A DNA stretch of 17,624 nucleotides from an uncultured Prevotella sp. (GCA_900541575.1 UQKO01000053.1:1-17624); one strand, 5' to 3'; positions 1 through 8,160 are shown, numbered from the stretch's first letter. The notes: generated by a model not told the origin, from the sequence alone. A program made the numbers and translations.

Positions 1-346
1 AAGCTTGCTTGAATTGCTGAGACGCAGCCGATAATGGCGATAAAAGCTCGCTGAAATGAATAATAATTATCTCTACATTGGCATTCAAGTTACGCGAAAA
101 GGCCGTTCATGTTATCGTCCTTCGGTCGAAGGACGTATGTCTTTCGGTCGAAGGACGATGACTTAGATAACGTTCTAAGAAAACTTCCATGGCCTTTTAG
201 CCTAACAACAATATATTTAAAGAGGACACTGCAACGCACTGGTTGACAACTACTATCAAAGTTTCAGATTCTGCCCGCTCAAGTTAAAACCCAAACTTGA
301 ATAATAAATTCCAGTAAAGATGTAGGCAGTCTCTTACACATCTCCT
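1..346. other. Left-end intergenic region with no supported gene
   Basis: No convincing reading frame is present. On the plus strand all three frames hit stops within the first 34 bases, so at most ten C-terminal codons of a gene lying to the left could be present, and nothing in them is recognisable. On the minus strand the ATG codons seen are followed by stops within a few codons. The region holds the nested inverted repeat at 97-198 (listed separately) and, just beyond the lipoprotein stop, a small hairpin with 7-bp arms (TCAAGTT at 279-285, AACTTGA at 294-300) that could help end the lipoprotein transcript, although no T-run follows it on the minus strand. Confidence 0.6.
97..198 (+). repeat. 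Nested inverted-repeat element with a 24-bp stem
   Basis: Two copies of the palindromic motif GTCYTTCGGTCGAAGGAC lie side by side (117-134 and 139-156). Together they also fold into one long hairpin: positions 111-134 pair with 139-162 around a GTAT loop. Twenty of the 24 pairs are Watson-Crick and the other four are G-T. Outside it, AAAAGGCC (97-104) is perfectly complementary to GGCCTTTT (191-198). Read as RNA from the plus strand the four exceptions are G-U wobbles; from the minus strand they would be A-C mismatches. This favours, but does not prove, a plus-strand transcript, perhaps the 3' end of a gene to the left of the window. It could also be a dispersed palindromic repeat family. Confidence 0.6.
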
Positions 347-1234
347 CTACTCAATACGCGCTACCTCACGTGCTTCTGTTGTCAGATAAGGCATGATTTC
401 ATCGTAAGGAATCGTGAAGGAGATAGAGCCCATTACGTAAGGACCGATTTCGTATTCTTGATACACAAAGTGGACACCATCCTTCGCTAAATAAGGAGAA
501 GCGTCGGGCAGAGGGATAAGGTTGTTTTCAATAAAAAGATCATTGATAGTCCAATCAGAACTTATTTCTTTAAAAAAACGCTTTACCCCCTTGCGCAATG
601 CAGGTTGCAACTTTTTGACTGCCGACTTCAGCACAGGATATTTAAGAATATGTCCTGAGGGTTTTATGATATTGTTCATCTTAATACCCGTTGTACCATG
701 TGCGCCGCCAAAATACTCTTCGATTTCAGTTTCGTAAACCACATAACGATTGGTCTCAGCCAACTTCGATATTTTCAGCGTAGAGTTGCAACCTAACATC
801 TCTGGATATTCTTTCCTTTGCGACAAAATGTAGGCATAAGTTTTTCTGCAAAAATAGTCCACCACCTGTTTACCGTCGTTCATATTGCCTGCATAGCTTT
901 TATATGCATACTTATTTTCTCCTATTATAGGACGATTTGCATTTAGCTGACTTACCACATAATGACGCACAGCTTCGCTAAATACATCCTCACCTTGGGG
1001 ATAATCCACCTCAACGATACAATAAAAACGATCGTTTTTTTCAAGATTCATACGTATAGGTGTTGTGTCGAGCCAAGGCACAGTGTCTTTAGGCGCTTCG
1101 TTTACGACAATAGTGTCTGTTAGCGAGTCTGTAGCAACTTCTGATGAGGTTTGTGCTGCCTTGGGCTTACTGCATGCCGCAAGTATGGCTAAAAGCGGCA
1201 CTATTAAGGCTAAAGAGAGTGTGAGTTGTTTCAT
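347..1234 (-). CDS. DUF3298-type lipoprotein (RsiV-like C-terminal domain)
   Basis: This 295-residue protein begins with a charged residue and a hydrophobic stretch ending in the lipobox LAAC, so Cys21 should be lipidated and the protein anchored to the inner or outer membrane. Residues 22-60 form an S/T/D-rich linker. The rest resembles the DUF4163/DUF3298 pair known from the anti-sigma factor RsiV and many Bacteroidetes lipoproteins; the best signature is GGAHGTTG near residue 176, followed by a segment of the KPSGHILKYP type and the terminal YEIGPYVMGSISFTIPYDEI strand set. The function of these lipoproteins in Bacteroidetes is not established; lysozyme binding is known only for RsiV itself. 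It has its own promoter upstream and a terminator of the previous gene between it and the deacetylase, so it looks monocistronic. Confidence 0.85.
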   Translation of the reverse strand: MKQLTLSLALIVPLLAILAACSKPKAAQTSSEVATDSLTDTIVVNEAPKDTVPWLDTTPIRMNLEKNDRFYCIVEVDYPQGEDVFSEAVRHYVVSQLNANRPIIGENKYAYKSYAGNMNDGKQVVDYFCRKTYAYILSQRKEYPEMLGCNSTLKISKLAETNRYVVYETEIEEYFGGAHGTTGIKMNNIIKPSGHILKYPVLKSAVKKLQPALRKGVKRFFKEISSDWTINDLFIENNLIPLPDASPYLAKDGVHFVYQEYEIGPYVMGSISFTIPYDEIMPYLTTEAREVARIE

Positions 1235-1262
1235 CTATGCAAAGATAAAAGTGTATGTGTGG

Positions 1263-1293
1263 CAAATGTACGGCATTTATTGATGCTGCACAA
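1263..1293 (-). promoter_or_regulatory. Bacteroidetes-type promoter of the DUF3298 lipoprotein
   Basis: On the minus strand TTG (1293-1291) is followed after exactly 20 bp by TACATTTG (1270-1263), matching the TTG / TAnnTTTG pattern of the primary sigma factor of this phylum. The start codon follows about 28 bases later. A second TAnnTTTG match, TATCTTTG at 1247-1240, is too close to the ATG to serve unless the message is leaderless. Confidence 0.6.
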
Positions 1294-1340
1294 CGAATTT
1301 TGGCTGAAAAACAATGATTGGAGATCTTTGTTCATCAAAA

Positions 1341-1386
1341 AATTGTGCGCAAACCTAAGTCTGAATACCTAAGTTTGCGCACAATT
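1341..1386 (-). terminator. Rho-independent terminator after the deacetylase gene
   Basis: AATTGTGCGCAAAC (1341-1354) pairs perfectly over 14 bp with 1373-1386 around an 18-base loop. Read on the minus strand the stem is followed by a run of T (AATTTTTTG). It starts 9 bases after the deacetylase stop codon. The loop carries a CCTAAG direct repeat (1354-1359 and 1368-1373). Confidence 0.85.
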
Positions 1387-1395
1387 ATAAGCGTG

Positions 1396-2007
1396 CTACT
1401 CAAAGACCTTAAACTCATAGCCTTGGCTTTGCAGCCATTCTATGGCTCGTGGTAGTGCATAGAGCAATTTGTCGTAGCTTTTTACAGAGTCGTGAAAGGT
1501 TATTATACTGCCGTTGCGAGCATAGCGACGCACGTTGAGCAGTACATCCCTTCCATTCAAGCGCGTAGAATAGTCACGCGTTACGAGATCCCACATCACC
1601 ACTCGATAGCGAAGCATCACCATGATATATTGCTCCCACTTCATCCAACCATGAGGCGGACGGAAGAGGTCGGTGTGTAAATATTCATTGGCCTTATCCA
1701 CATTACGCACATACGAGCGAATACCATGACGCAGTCCACCTATATGATTAAATGTATGATTCCCTAGACGATGGCCGCGAGCTTTTACCATTTCAAATTC
1801 CTTGGGGTGCTTGCGAATATTGTCGCCCACCATAAAAAAAGTAGCTTTGATGCCGTAATGGTCGAGCACATCAAGCACCCAAGGAGTAACCTCGGGAATG
1901 GGGCCGTCGTCGAAAGTAAGATAAACGGCTCGTTTGTTCTTATCCATGCGCCATAGGGCTCTAGGATAGAGCCAACGCAAGAAGCATGCGGGTTGTTCTA
2001 TTATCAC
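1396..2007 (-). CDS. Polysaccharide deacetylase family protein (NodB homology domain, CE4)
   Basis: A compact 203-residue metal-dependent deacetylase of the carbohydrate esterase 4 type, expected to remove N- or O-acetyl groups from a polysaccharide or peptidoglycan-like substrate. All five NodB motifs are visible: TFDDGP (31-36, with catalytic Asp33 and metal ligand Asp34), HTFNH (84-88, metal-binding His84 and His88), FRPPHG (115-120), WDLVTRDY (139-146) and ITFHDS (169-174, with His172). I chose the GTG start at 2007 because Bacteroidales members of this family, as I recall them, share the N-terminal xIEQPxxxLRWLYPxALWR segment; the next ATG (residue 21) would remove it. No clear signal peptide is seen, so export is uncertain. 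The substrate cannot be told. A strong terminator follows; no clear promoter precedes it, so it may be read from the DUF2723 transcript. Confidence 0.9.
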   Translation of the reverse strand: MIIEQPACFLRWLYPRALWRMDKNKRAVYLTFDDGPIPEVTPWVLDVLDHYGIKATFFMVGDNIRKHPKEFEMVKARGHRLGNHTFNHIGGLRHGIRSYVRNVDKANEYLHTDLFRPPHGWMKWEQYIMVMLRYRVVMWDLVTRDYSTRLNGRDVLLNVRRYARNGSIITFHDSVKSYDKLLYALPRAIEWLQSQGYEFKVFE

Positions 2008-2020
2008 GGAGAGGGAACGT

Positions 2021-2173
2021 TTAAGAATATCTAAAGGGAGTTGAAGAATATCTAAAGATTCCTTGAAGATAGTCTGAAGAGACCTTGAAGATAATCGAGA
2101 ATACGCTAAGAGCTATCTGCGAATACCTGTCAAAGAATATCTATACACTTATAAGAGGTAATCACACAGATAA
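2021..2173. repeat. Degenerate 22-bp tandem repeat array
   Basis: Between the deacetylase and the DUF2723 gene, units beginning at about 2021, 2041, 2063, 2085, 2107, 2130 and 2152 share a core of the type TTGAAGAATATCTAAAG on the plus strand. The best units are the second (TTGAAGAATATCTAAAGATT) and third (TTGAAGATAGTCTGAAGAG). Spacing is 20, 22, 22, 22, 23 and 22 bp, close to two turns of the helix. The units degrade toward the right. Because 22 is not a multiple of three the repeats are not a coding repeat. Confidence 0.6.
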
Positions 2174-2205
2174 TCCCCCACACGAAGGCGGAGGATTATC
2201 CTGTG
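2165..2205 (-). terminator. Hairpin just after the DUF2723 stop codon
   Basis: CACAGATAATCC (2165-2176) pairs with GGATTATCCTGTG (2193-2205) with a single bulged base, and the stem can extend inward with CC/GG after one mismatch. It begins about 10 bases beyond the stop codon of the DUF2723 gene. No T-run follows on the minus strand, so it may be a weak terminator or a 3'-end stabiliser rather than a full stop, leaving read-through into the deacetylase gene possible. Confidence 0.5.
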
Positions 2206-2215
2206 AGACATACTT

Positions 2216-5200
2216 TTATTGCTGCGTCTGCTGCATGTACTGCTGTTGCATCACTTGTATACCAAGGCGGAATGCTTCATTATGTTGCTGCATCTGAGAC
2301 ATACGTGGAGCATACTTTTTAATTTCTGCACCACCTATCTCATTGAGCAATTGGTAAGCTTCGGCAAGACTAGAAGTGAGCAAATATGCCGTACGCCCAT
2401 AAGAGTTGACACGGTCAGTACCGAGCGAATTGATAAATGTAAGGTACTGCATGTCGTAGTCACACACGGCTTTGGCCACGCGGACGGCTTCCTTATTATT
2501 GCCAGCCTGATACCATAGCAAGGCGAGTTGCGAATCATCGTCGGTATAGGGAACGTTGGGAGCTGGCAGCACTTCCTTACACTTTTGCAAAGCCTTCAAA
2601 GCACGAGCCTTGTCGCCTCGGCGGATAAGATTGTCAGCCATCATCATAAACATACGACGATGCGTGCTACACATACGTCCCGTAGTCTCGTCGATATAGA
2701 TTCCCTTGTGGTTAGCATTGCCATACTTGAATCGAGTCATCATATTGCGATACATAGCATCGCCATCAATGGTACCCATTTGTCCGTAGTTGAATGGTGT
2801 AATGCGGTAAGCCAAACCCTCGAGTACAAGGTAGTTTTCCAAGCCAGCATAGTTGTTCGACCCGAGTGTTACGCTCATATACATAGGTCGCTTCCAATCG
2901 GCATGTGCCAACATCTCGTAGATCATCACATCAGCACGATAAAGTCCGCCTTGCTGTTCTTTCTTAGCCTTGAGCGAGATAATCATCTTGTCGGGGATGT
3001 TATCCTTACCCTCGGGCAGATACATGCCGCTCTCTATCACGGCTTGTTTGTTGACACTCACCACTACAGAGTCTGTAGGGAAGTAACCTTCCTCTTCTTT
3101 CTTCACATAATGATCAAGAATATAGGAGAGTTCATAGGGATCCACCTTCGGGTTCTTCTTTTTCAGTTCATCAAGTTCGGCTTTACCCTCGGGTCTAATG
3201 GGATAATAGGTATGCTTTCCATTATCTACGTAGAAGTAGCGGCTCCACGTGATAGGCAAGGCCTTTGAGTCGTAGGCCGGCCTACGCATTTGGTCAGTAT
3301 ACCAGTCGGTCTGCAAGTAAGAAAGGTTGCACACACGTGCATCAGTGCGATTCCCTTCCACTTCTTGATTGTACCAAAGGGGGAAAGTATCGTTATCACC
3401 ATTAGTGAAGATAATGGGGCATCCCTTGTTGGGCAGCGTATTGAGGTAGTTAGCGCCGAAGTCGCGACAAGTGTATCTATTAGAACGATCATGGTCGTCC
3501 CAAGTCTGACTCACCATCTGAATGGGCACGAGCACGCCTATTACGGAAGCAATCAATGCACCCACCTGAGGCTTGTTCTTCAATATTTTCTCTGCCCAAC
3601 TAGCCAAAGCTGCTACGCCGAGGCCAATCCAAATTGCGAAAGCATAGAACGAGCCGGCATAGGCATAATCGCGCTCACGCGGCTGGTTGGGAGTTTGATT
3701 CAGGTAGAGCACGATGGCCAAACCTGTCATGAAGAATAGGAAGAATACCACCCAGAATTGGCGAACACCCTTTTCGCCTCGATAGGCTTGCCAAAACAGA
3801 CCGATTAGACCAAGAATGAGGGGCAAGCAGTAGAACACGTTGTGACCCTTGTTCTGCTTTAGCACATCGGGCAGAAGATTTTGGTCACCATACATAGCGT
3901 TGTCTATGACTGAGATACCCGTAATCCAATTGCCGTGTTCATATTCGCCATTGCCTTGAATATCGTTCTGACGTCCGGCAAAGTTCCACATGAAGTAGCG
4001 CCAATACATGAAGTTCACTTGATAAGAGAGGAAGAATCTAAGATTATCCCATTGCGAAGGCATCTGTCCAGGATACTCATTACCATCCTTATCATGGAAA
4101 GTCACATCTTTCATTGTGATATCACCGAGCCACTGCTGATAGAGGTCGGTATGGGCTGCGCTATACATACGAGGGAAGAGCATGGTCAACCCCGTGGGAT
4201 ATTTCAATCCTGCGGTCTCTTCAATTTCTTCGTAGCGGTCAGGTTCTGTGGGGTTGGCTTTTTCCTGACGCTGCACACGTTTGTTTTTTTCTACCTCCAC
4301 GGCTCCCACACTGTAAGCCTGATCTTGCGAGCAGAAGGCCTCTCCCTTGAAAAGCGGCGTCTGTCCGTACTGATCGCGGCTCATATACGATCCGAGAGTA
4401 AAGATATCCTCGGGTGAGTTTTGATCCATTGGCGGATTCTGCGTAGAGCGAATCACAATAACAGCATACGATGAATAGCCAATCATGAGCATGAGCATGC
4501 AGAGCAGCGAAGTGTTCATGAAGCGTTTACGCACAAAGAAATTGCCATCTTTTCCCTTTAAATTAAGCACTACATAAAGGGCGATGAGTACAGCAATACC
4601 TAACAAGCCAGCCATCAAGCCATGTCCCATGAAAGGAATGCCTAACAGGGCTACGCTCAAAAGGTAGAAGAGATTCGTACGCGTATGGTTCACGGTCGTA
4701 GTGCTCCATATCGCTGTGAGCACTACTGCCACAAGCACAATGAGATAGACAATCATACCCACATTGAAGGGCAAGCCAAGGTCGTTGGTGAAGAACCATT
4801 CAAACCATCCGCCAACCTTCACAATGCCGGGCACAACACCATAGAGTACAGCTGCCACGAGGAGCATCGACACGATGAGCGCCACGAGCGAGCCCTTCAC
4901 TTTCGCATGGGGGCTACGTCTGTAATAGTATACGAGCGCGATAGCGGGAAGACACAAAAGATTGAGCAAGTGTACACCGATAGAAAGACCTGTAAGATAG
5001 AAGATAAGTACAAGCCAACGGTCGGAGTGAGGCTCGTCGGCATGATCTTCCCACTTCAGTATGAGCCAGAACACCAAGGCGGTAAACATCGATGAATAAG
5101 CGTATACCTCGCCCTCAACGGCCGAGGACCAGAAGGTATCGCTCCAAGTATAGGCCAGCGCACCTGTTAGGCCGCATCCCATGATGGTGACGATTTGCGC

Positions 5201-5542
5201 AGTAGATGTTACCACGCCATTGGTGGTAATGAGCTTACGAGCTAGGTGAGTAATGGTCCAGAAGAGGAACAGGATACACACGGCCGAAAGCAGAGCCGAC
5301 ATAATGTTTACGCAAATAGCCACTTTAGTGGGGTCGCTCGTAAACTGAGTAAAGAAGTTGCCAGTGAGCATAAAGAATGGCGCACCAGGAGGGTGGCCCA
5401 CCTCCAGTTTATAGGCTGTGGTGATAAACTCAGGGCAATCCCAAAAACTAGCCGTTGGCTCCACCGTTGAGCAATAGGTGAAAGCAGCAATGGCAAAGGT
5501 GATCCACCCGAAGATGTTGTTCACCAGATTGTACTGTTTCAT
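2216..5542 (-). CDS. DUF2723 membrane protein (TMEM260-like, predicted GT-C O-mannosyltransferase fold)
   Basis: An 1108-residue multi-spanning membrane protein. The N-terminal signature of the family is clear: FWDCPEFI (33-40) with the acidic residues Asp35 and Glu38 in the first outer loop, then GHPPGAPFF (49-57). About ten hydrophobic helices fill residues 1-370. A soluble segment follows, then another membrane bundle at about 565-680 containing the conserved NQPRERDYAYAGSF. The last ~400 residues are soluble and probably periplasmic, with TPR-like helices near the end (RRGDKARALKALQKCKEVLP) and a Q/M-rich tail. DUF2723 is related to eukaryotic TMEM260, an O-mannosyltransferase, so transfer of a sugar from a lipid carrier to exported proteins or glycans is the natural guess; the bacterial substrate is inferred, not known. 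Length and architecture are normal for Bacteroidales. Confidence 0.9.
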   Translation of the reverse strand: MKQYNLVNNIFGWITFAIAAFTYCSTVEPTASFWDCPEFITTAYKLEVGHPPGAPFFMLTGNFFTQFTSDPTKVAICVNIMSALLSAVCILFLFWTITHLARKLITTNGVVTSTAQIVTIMGCGLTGALAYTWSDTFWSSAVEGEVYAYSSMFTALVFWLILKWEDHADEPHSDRWLVLIFYLTGLSIGVHLLNLLCLPAIALVYYYRRSPHAKVKGSLVALIVSMLLVAAVLYGVVPGIVKVGGWFEWFFTNDLGLPFNVGMIVYLIVLVAVVLTAIWSTTTVNHTRTNLFYLLSVALLGIPFMGHGLMAGLLGIAVLIALYVVLNLKGKDGNFFVRKRFMNTSLLCMLMLMIGYSSYAVIVIRSTQNPPMDQNSPEDIFTLGSYMSRDQYGQTPLFKGEAFCSQDQAYSVGAVEVEKNKRVQRQEKANPTEPDRYEEIEETAGLKYPTGLTMLFPRMYSAAHTDLYQQWLGDITMKDVTFHDKDGNEYPGQMPSQWDNLRFFLSYQVNFMYWRYFMWNFAGRQNDIQGNGEYEHGNWITGISVIDNAMYGDQNLLPDVLKQNKGHNVFYCLPLILGLIGLFWQAYRGEKGVRQFWVVFFLFFMTGLAIVLYLNQTPNQPRERDYAYAGSFYAFAIWIGLGVAALASWAEKILKNKPQVGALIASVIGVLVPIQMVSQTWDDHDRSNRYTCRDFGANYLNTLPNKGCPIIFTNGDNDTFPLWYNQEVEGNRTDARVCNLSYLQTDWYTDQMRRPAYDSKALPITWSRYFYVDNGKHTYYPIRPEGKAELDELKKKNPKVDPYELSYILDHYVKKEEEGYFPTDSVVVSVNKQAVIESGMYLPEGKDNIPDKMIISLKAKKEQQGGLYRADVMIYEMLAHADWKRPMYMSVTLGSNNYAGLENYLVLEGLAYRITPFNYGQMGTIDGDAMYRNMMTRFKYGNANHKGIYIDETTGRMCSTHRRMFMMMADNLIRRGDKARALKALQKCKEVLPAPNVPYTDDDSQLALLWYQAGNNKEAVRVAKAVCDYDMQYLTFINSLGTDRVNSYGRTAYLLTSSLAEAYQLLNEIGGAEIKKYAPRMSQMQQHNEAFRLGIQVMQQQYMQQTQQ

Positions 5543-5619
5543 GTAAGAATTACGCTGTTTTTATGGGTTATTGATAGTTGTTATATGCTTCATGAATGCG
5601 GCACACGCATGCTAAAGTG

Positions 5620-5627
5620 CAAAAATA
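5620..5627 (-). promoter_or_regulatory. -7 element of the DUF2723 gene
   Basis: TATTTTTG on the minus strand fits TAnnTTTG, about 77 bases before the ATG. The expected TTG at 20 bp is absent; a TGTTT lies at a slightly shorter distance, so the upstream element is weak. Confidence 0.4.
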
Positions 5628-5680
5628 AGGATAATATTTGGGAAACAGTGGCTTTTAGGCTCTCTTTTTTGGTGTCTCAA

Positions 5681-5711
5681 TTGGGAGCGAAAAGCTTTTC
5701 TCTTAACTTTG
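5681..5711 (+). promoter_or_regulatory. Promoter of the GH20 hexosaminidase gene with palindrome in the spacer
   Basis: TTG (5681-5683), 20 bp, TAACTTTG (5704-5711) matches the Bacteroidetes promoter pattern. The spacer contains the perfect 12-bp palindrome GAAAAGCTTTTC (5689-5700), which extends to 16 bp with one mismatched pair. A protein bound there would cover the promoter, so it is a candidate repressor site. Confidence 0.6.
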
Positions 5712-5847
5712 CAAATAGATTCTTGTAAACTAAAGCTCACACCCAAGTAATAAACGTAATAAATCACACGCGACACATTTTCTCAGAGTGCAGCCTACAT
5801 TTGTCTGCCCTTGTCAGCATATACAACACCATTCTACCCTTCTTCTT

Positions 5848-8160
5848 ATGAAAAATCTCGTTTTCATCGCTTTTTTATCTCTCTTTTCGGCATCCATGCA
5901 AGCCCAACGAGCCGACTTTCACGTGATACCGCTTCCCAAGGAAATAAAAACCACACAAGCGGCTCCTTTCGAACTCAACAAACAAACGCTAATTTGCTAC
6001 CCCTCGGGCGACAAAGAACTCCGTCACAATGCGGAATTTCTAAAGCAATACATAAGCGAACTTACAGGTCTAGAGCTCACTGTGACCAATCTGCCAGCTC
6101 AACAACACTGTATCAAACTTACTCGCACGCTCCATAGCAAGAACCCCGAAGCTTATAGCATCCGTGTGAATAGCGACATAGTGCTCATCGAGGCGGCTTC
6201 GGCTGCGGGAAGTTTCTATGGCATACAAACACTACGCAAGGCTTTGCCCACAGGCACCGCCCAGAGCATCGTCCTGCCAGCCACTGAGCTAAAAGACTAT
6301 CCGCGCTTCAGCTATCGCGGAGCACATCTCGACGTAGCTCGTCATTTCGTCACACCTGATTCTGTGCGACGATTTATCGACATACTTGCCCTCCACAACA
6401 TTAACAATTTTCACTGGCATCTCACCGACGACCAAGGTTGGCGCCTTGAAATAAAGCGCTATCCACGACTTACACAGATTGGGGCGCAACGCGAGGGTAC
6501 TGTCATCGGCCACAACTCGGGAAAATATGATGAACAACCTTACGGAGGTTATTACACACAAAAGGAAGTGCGCGAAATCCTAAAGTATGCTGCCGAACGC
6601 CACATCAACGTCATCCCCGAGATAGATCTTCCCGGCCACATGTTGGCAGCCCTTGCGGCCTATCCCGAACTAGGATGTACAGGCGGCCCCTACAAGGTAT
6701 GGCAGCAATGGGGAGTGTCCGATGATGTACTCTGCGCCGGGAACGACAAAGCGCTCGAATTCATCGATGGAGTTCTCACGGAAGTGGCTCGTCTTTTCCC
6801 CTCCAACCTCATCCATGTGGGTGGCGATGAATGTCCAAAGACTCGATGGAAAGCATGTCCCAAATGTCAAGCTCGCATCCAAGCTCTTGGGCTCAAGGAC
6901 AATGAACGCCACACGGCCGAACAACAACTACAAAGCTACGTGATTAACCATGCTCAACAGACGCTCAGCAAGCTCGGACGACAAATGATTGGTTGGGAAG
7001 AAACGATTGAAGGCGGACTTGCTCCAGGAGCATGGCTCATGTCGTGGACTGGCGAAGGTGCAGGATTTGAAGCTGCCAGCGAACACCACAAAGTAGTAAT
7101 GTCACCATGTACATATCTCTACTTCGACTATTACCAGTCAGACGATAAAACGAATGAACCCGATGCGGCGGGTGGCTATCTGCCCATTGAGCGCGTGTAT
7201 AACTACGAACCCATCCCCGCTTCACTCTCAGAAGATGCTCGGCCATACATTGTGGGGGTGCAAGCCAACTGTTGGACGGAGTATATGCCTTCATTCCGCC
7301 AAGTAGAATATATGGTATTGCCTCGCTTAGCGGCACTGAGCGAAATTCAATGGTCGGCCTCAGAACAGAAGAATTATGCTGATTTCATCGAACGTTTACC
7401 CCATTTCATCGACACCTACCGCCAATTAGGCTACAATTTCTCACGCGCCGTATATCGTGTGCATGAAGCCTCGGCTCCGCTTTCCTCTCAGCATACTATT
7501 AAAATACAGTTATCCACCATTGACAATGCCCCCATCCACTACACCCTCGATGGTTCAAAACCCACGCTTTCATCGGCGATTTTCCGCAATCAGTTGCTTA
7601 TCAACCAAGCTAGCACTCTCCGTGCAGCAGCTTTCCGCCCATGGGGAGAAACGCCCGAAGTGGTGCGCACATATCATTTCAGCAAGGCTACGGCTTGTTC
7701 TATCAAACTATTGCAAGAGCCTCATCCAAGCTATCGATTTTCTGGACCAGGCTTGCTTGTAGATGGTCTGTGGGCCGAGGACACAAATTTCCATTCAGGA
7801 CATTGGATAGGTTTCTGCGGCAACGATCTCGAAGCGGTAATCGACCTCGGAAAGGAGCAGCAAATTTCCATGGCACGAGTGCGCACTTGCGTGGAAAAAG
7901 GAGCGTGGGTATTTGATGCTCGAGGTTTCGAAATTGCTGTTTCCACCGATGCTAAGGATTTCCGCGTCGTGGCTCACGCCGATTATCCCGCACAGACGGA
8001 AGACAATCCCAACCAGATTAACCACCACTCTTTGAACTTTCCATCCACAAAGGCTCGCTATGTCAAGGTAAAAGTGGTATCGGAACATTCTATTCCGGAT
8101 TGGCATCCTGGAAAGGGACATCCCGGATTCGTTTTTGTAGATGAGATTGAAGTGCAATAG
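5848..8160 (+). CDS. Secreted beta-N-acetylhexosaminidase, GH20, with C-terminal discoidin-like domain
   Basis: An exo-acting enzyme that removes terminal N-acetylglucosamine or N-acetylgalactosamine from glycans and glycoproteins. I start it at the ATG at 5848 (770 residues) because a normal signal peptide follows (MKNLVFIAFLSLFSASMQAQ); the in-frame GTG at 5788 would bury it. Domains in order: GH20b alpha/beta domain (about 22-140), GH20 catalytic barrel (about 145-490) with NNFHWHLTDDQGWRLEIKRYP-type strand, IPEIDLPGHM and the catalytic pair Asp327-Glu328 in HVGGDECPK, then a chitobiase C-terminal-like domain (IHYTLDGSKPT) and an F5/8 type C carbohydrate-binding-like domain to the end (IDLGKEQQISMARV, GFEIAVSTDAKDF). 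There is no lipobox and no T9SS-type tail, so it is probably periplasmic. It is the only plus-strand gene, with its own promoter and terminator. Exact sugar specificity cannot be read from the sequence. Confidence 0.95.
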   Translation: MKNLVFIAFLSLFSASMQAQRADFHVIPLPKEIKTTQAAPFELNKQTLICYPSGDKELRHNAEFLKQYISELTGLELTVTNLPAQQHCIKLTRTLHSKNPEAYSIRVNSDIVLIEAASAAGSFYGIQTLRKALPTGTAQSIVLPATELKDYPRFSYRGAHLDVARHFVTPDSVRRFIDILALHNINNFHWHLTDDQGWRLEIKRYPRLTQIGAQREGTVIGHNSGKYDEQPYGGYYTQKEVREILKYAAERHINVIPEIDLPGHMLAALAAYPELGCTGGPYKVWQQWGVSDDVLCAGNDKALEFIDGVLTEVARLFPSNLIHVGGDECPKTRWKACPKCQARIQALGLKDNERHTAEQQLQSYVINHAQQTLSKLGRQMIGWEETIEGGLAPGAWLMSWTGEGAGFEAASEHHKVVMSPCTYLYFDYYQSDDKTNEPDAAGGYLPIERVYNYEPIPASLSEDARPYIVGVQANCWTEYMPSFRQVEYMVLPRLAALSEIQWSASEQKNYADFIERLPHFIDTYRQLGYNFSRAVYRVHEASAPLSSQHTIKIQLSTIDNAPIHYTLDGSKPTLSSAIFRNQLLINQASTLRAAAFRPWGETPEVVRTYHFSKATACSIKLLQEPHPSYRFSGPGLLVDGLWAEDTNFHSGHWIGFCGNDLEAVIDLGKEQQISMARVRTCVEKGAWVFDARGFEIAVSTDAKDFRVVAHADYPAQTEDNPNQINHHSLNFPSTKARYVKVKVVSEHSIPDWHPGKGHPGFVFVDEIEVQ

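Larger units (their letters stand above)
5543..5847. promoter_or_regulatory. Divergent promoter region between DUF2723 and GH20 genes
   Basis: This 305-bp stretch carries no supported gene. It holds a minus-strand -7 element for the DUF2723 gene (5620-5627), a plus-strand promoter for the GH20 gene (5681-5711) and a palindrome inside the latter (5689-5700). The two -7 elements are about 80 bp apart and back to back, so the two transcripts probably diverge without overlap. The GH20 leader would be roughly 130 bases long. A further TAnnTTTG match at 5796-5803 lacks a TTG at the right distance. Confidence 0.55.

Noticed and set aside
2..34. Possible last ten codons of a plus-strand gene entering from the left
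   Set aside because: Too short to tell from chance; nothing in it is recognisable.
1240..1247. Second TAnnTTTG match (TATCTTTG) before the lipoprotein gene
   Set aside because: It lies only six bases from the ATG and would need leaderless translation; the element at 1263-1270 has a proper spacer and TTG.
2008..2118. Open minus-strand frame upstream of the deacetylase GTG running through the repeat array
   Set aside because: It contains no ATG, GTG or TTG and ends in a TAG, so translation from further upstream is unlikely.
2021..2173. CRISPR array
   Set aside because: The units are degenerate, directly adjacent without unique spacers, and no cas gene is present.
2528..3268. A 246-codon plus-strand open frame opposite the DUF2723 gene
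   Set aside because: It is antisense to a well-supported family member, its translation has no recognisable motif, and it is one of several such shadows in the same gene.
5788..5847. GTG start at 5788 for the GH20 gene
   Set aside because: It adds 20 residues in front of an intact signal peptide; the ATG at 5848 is far better.
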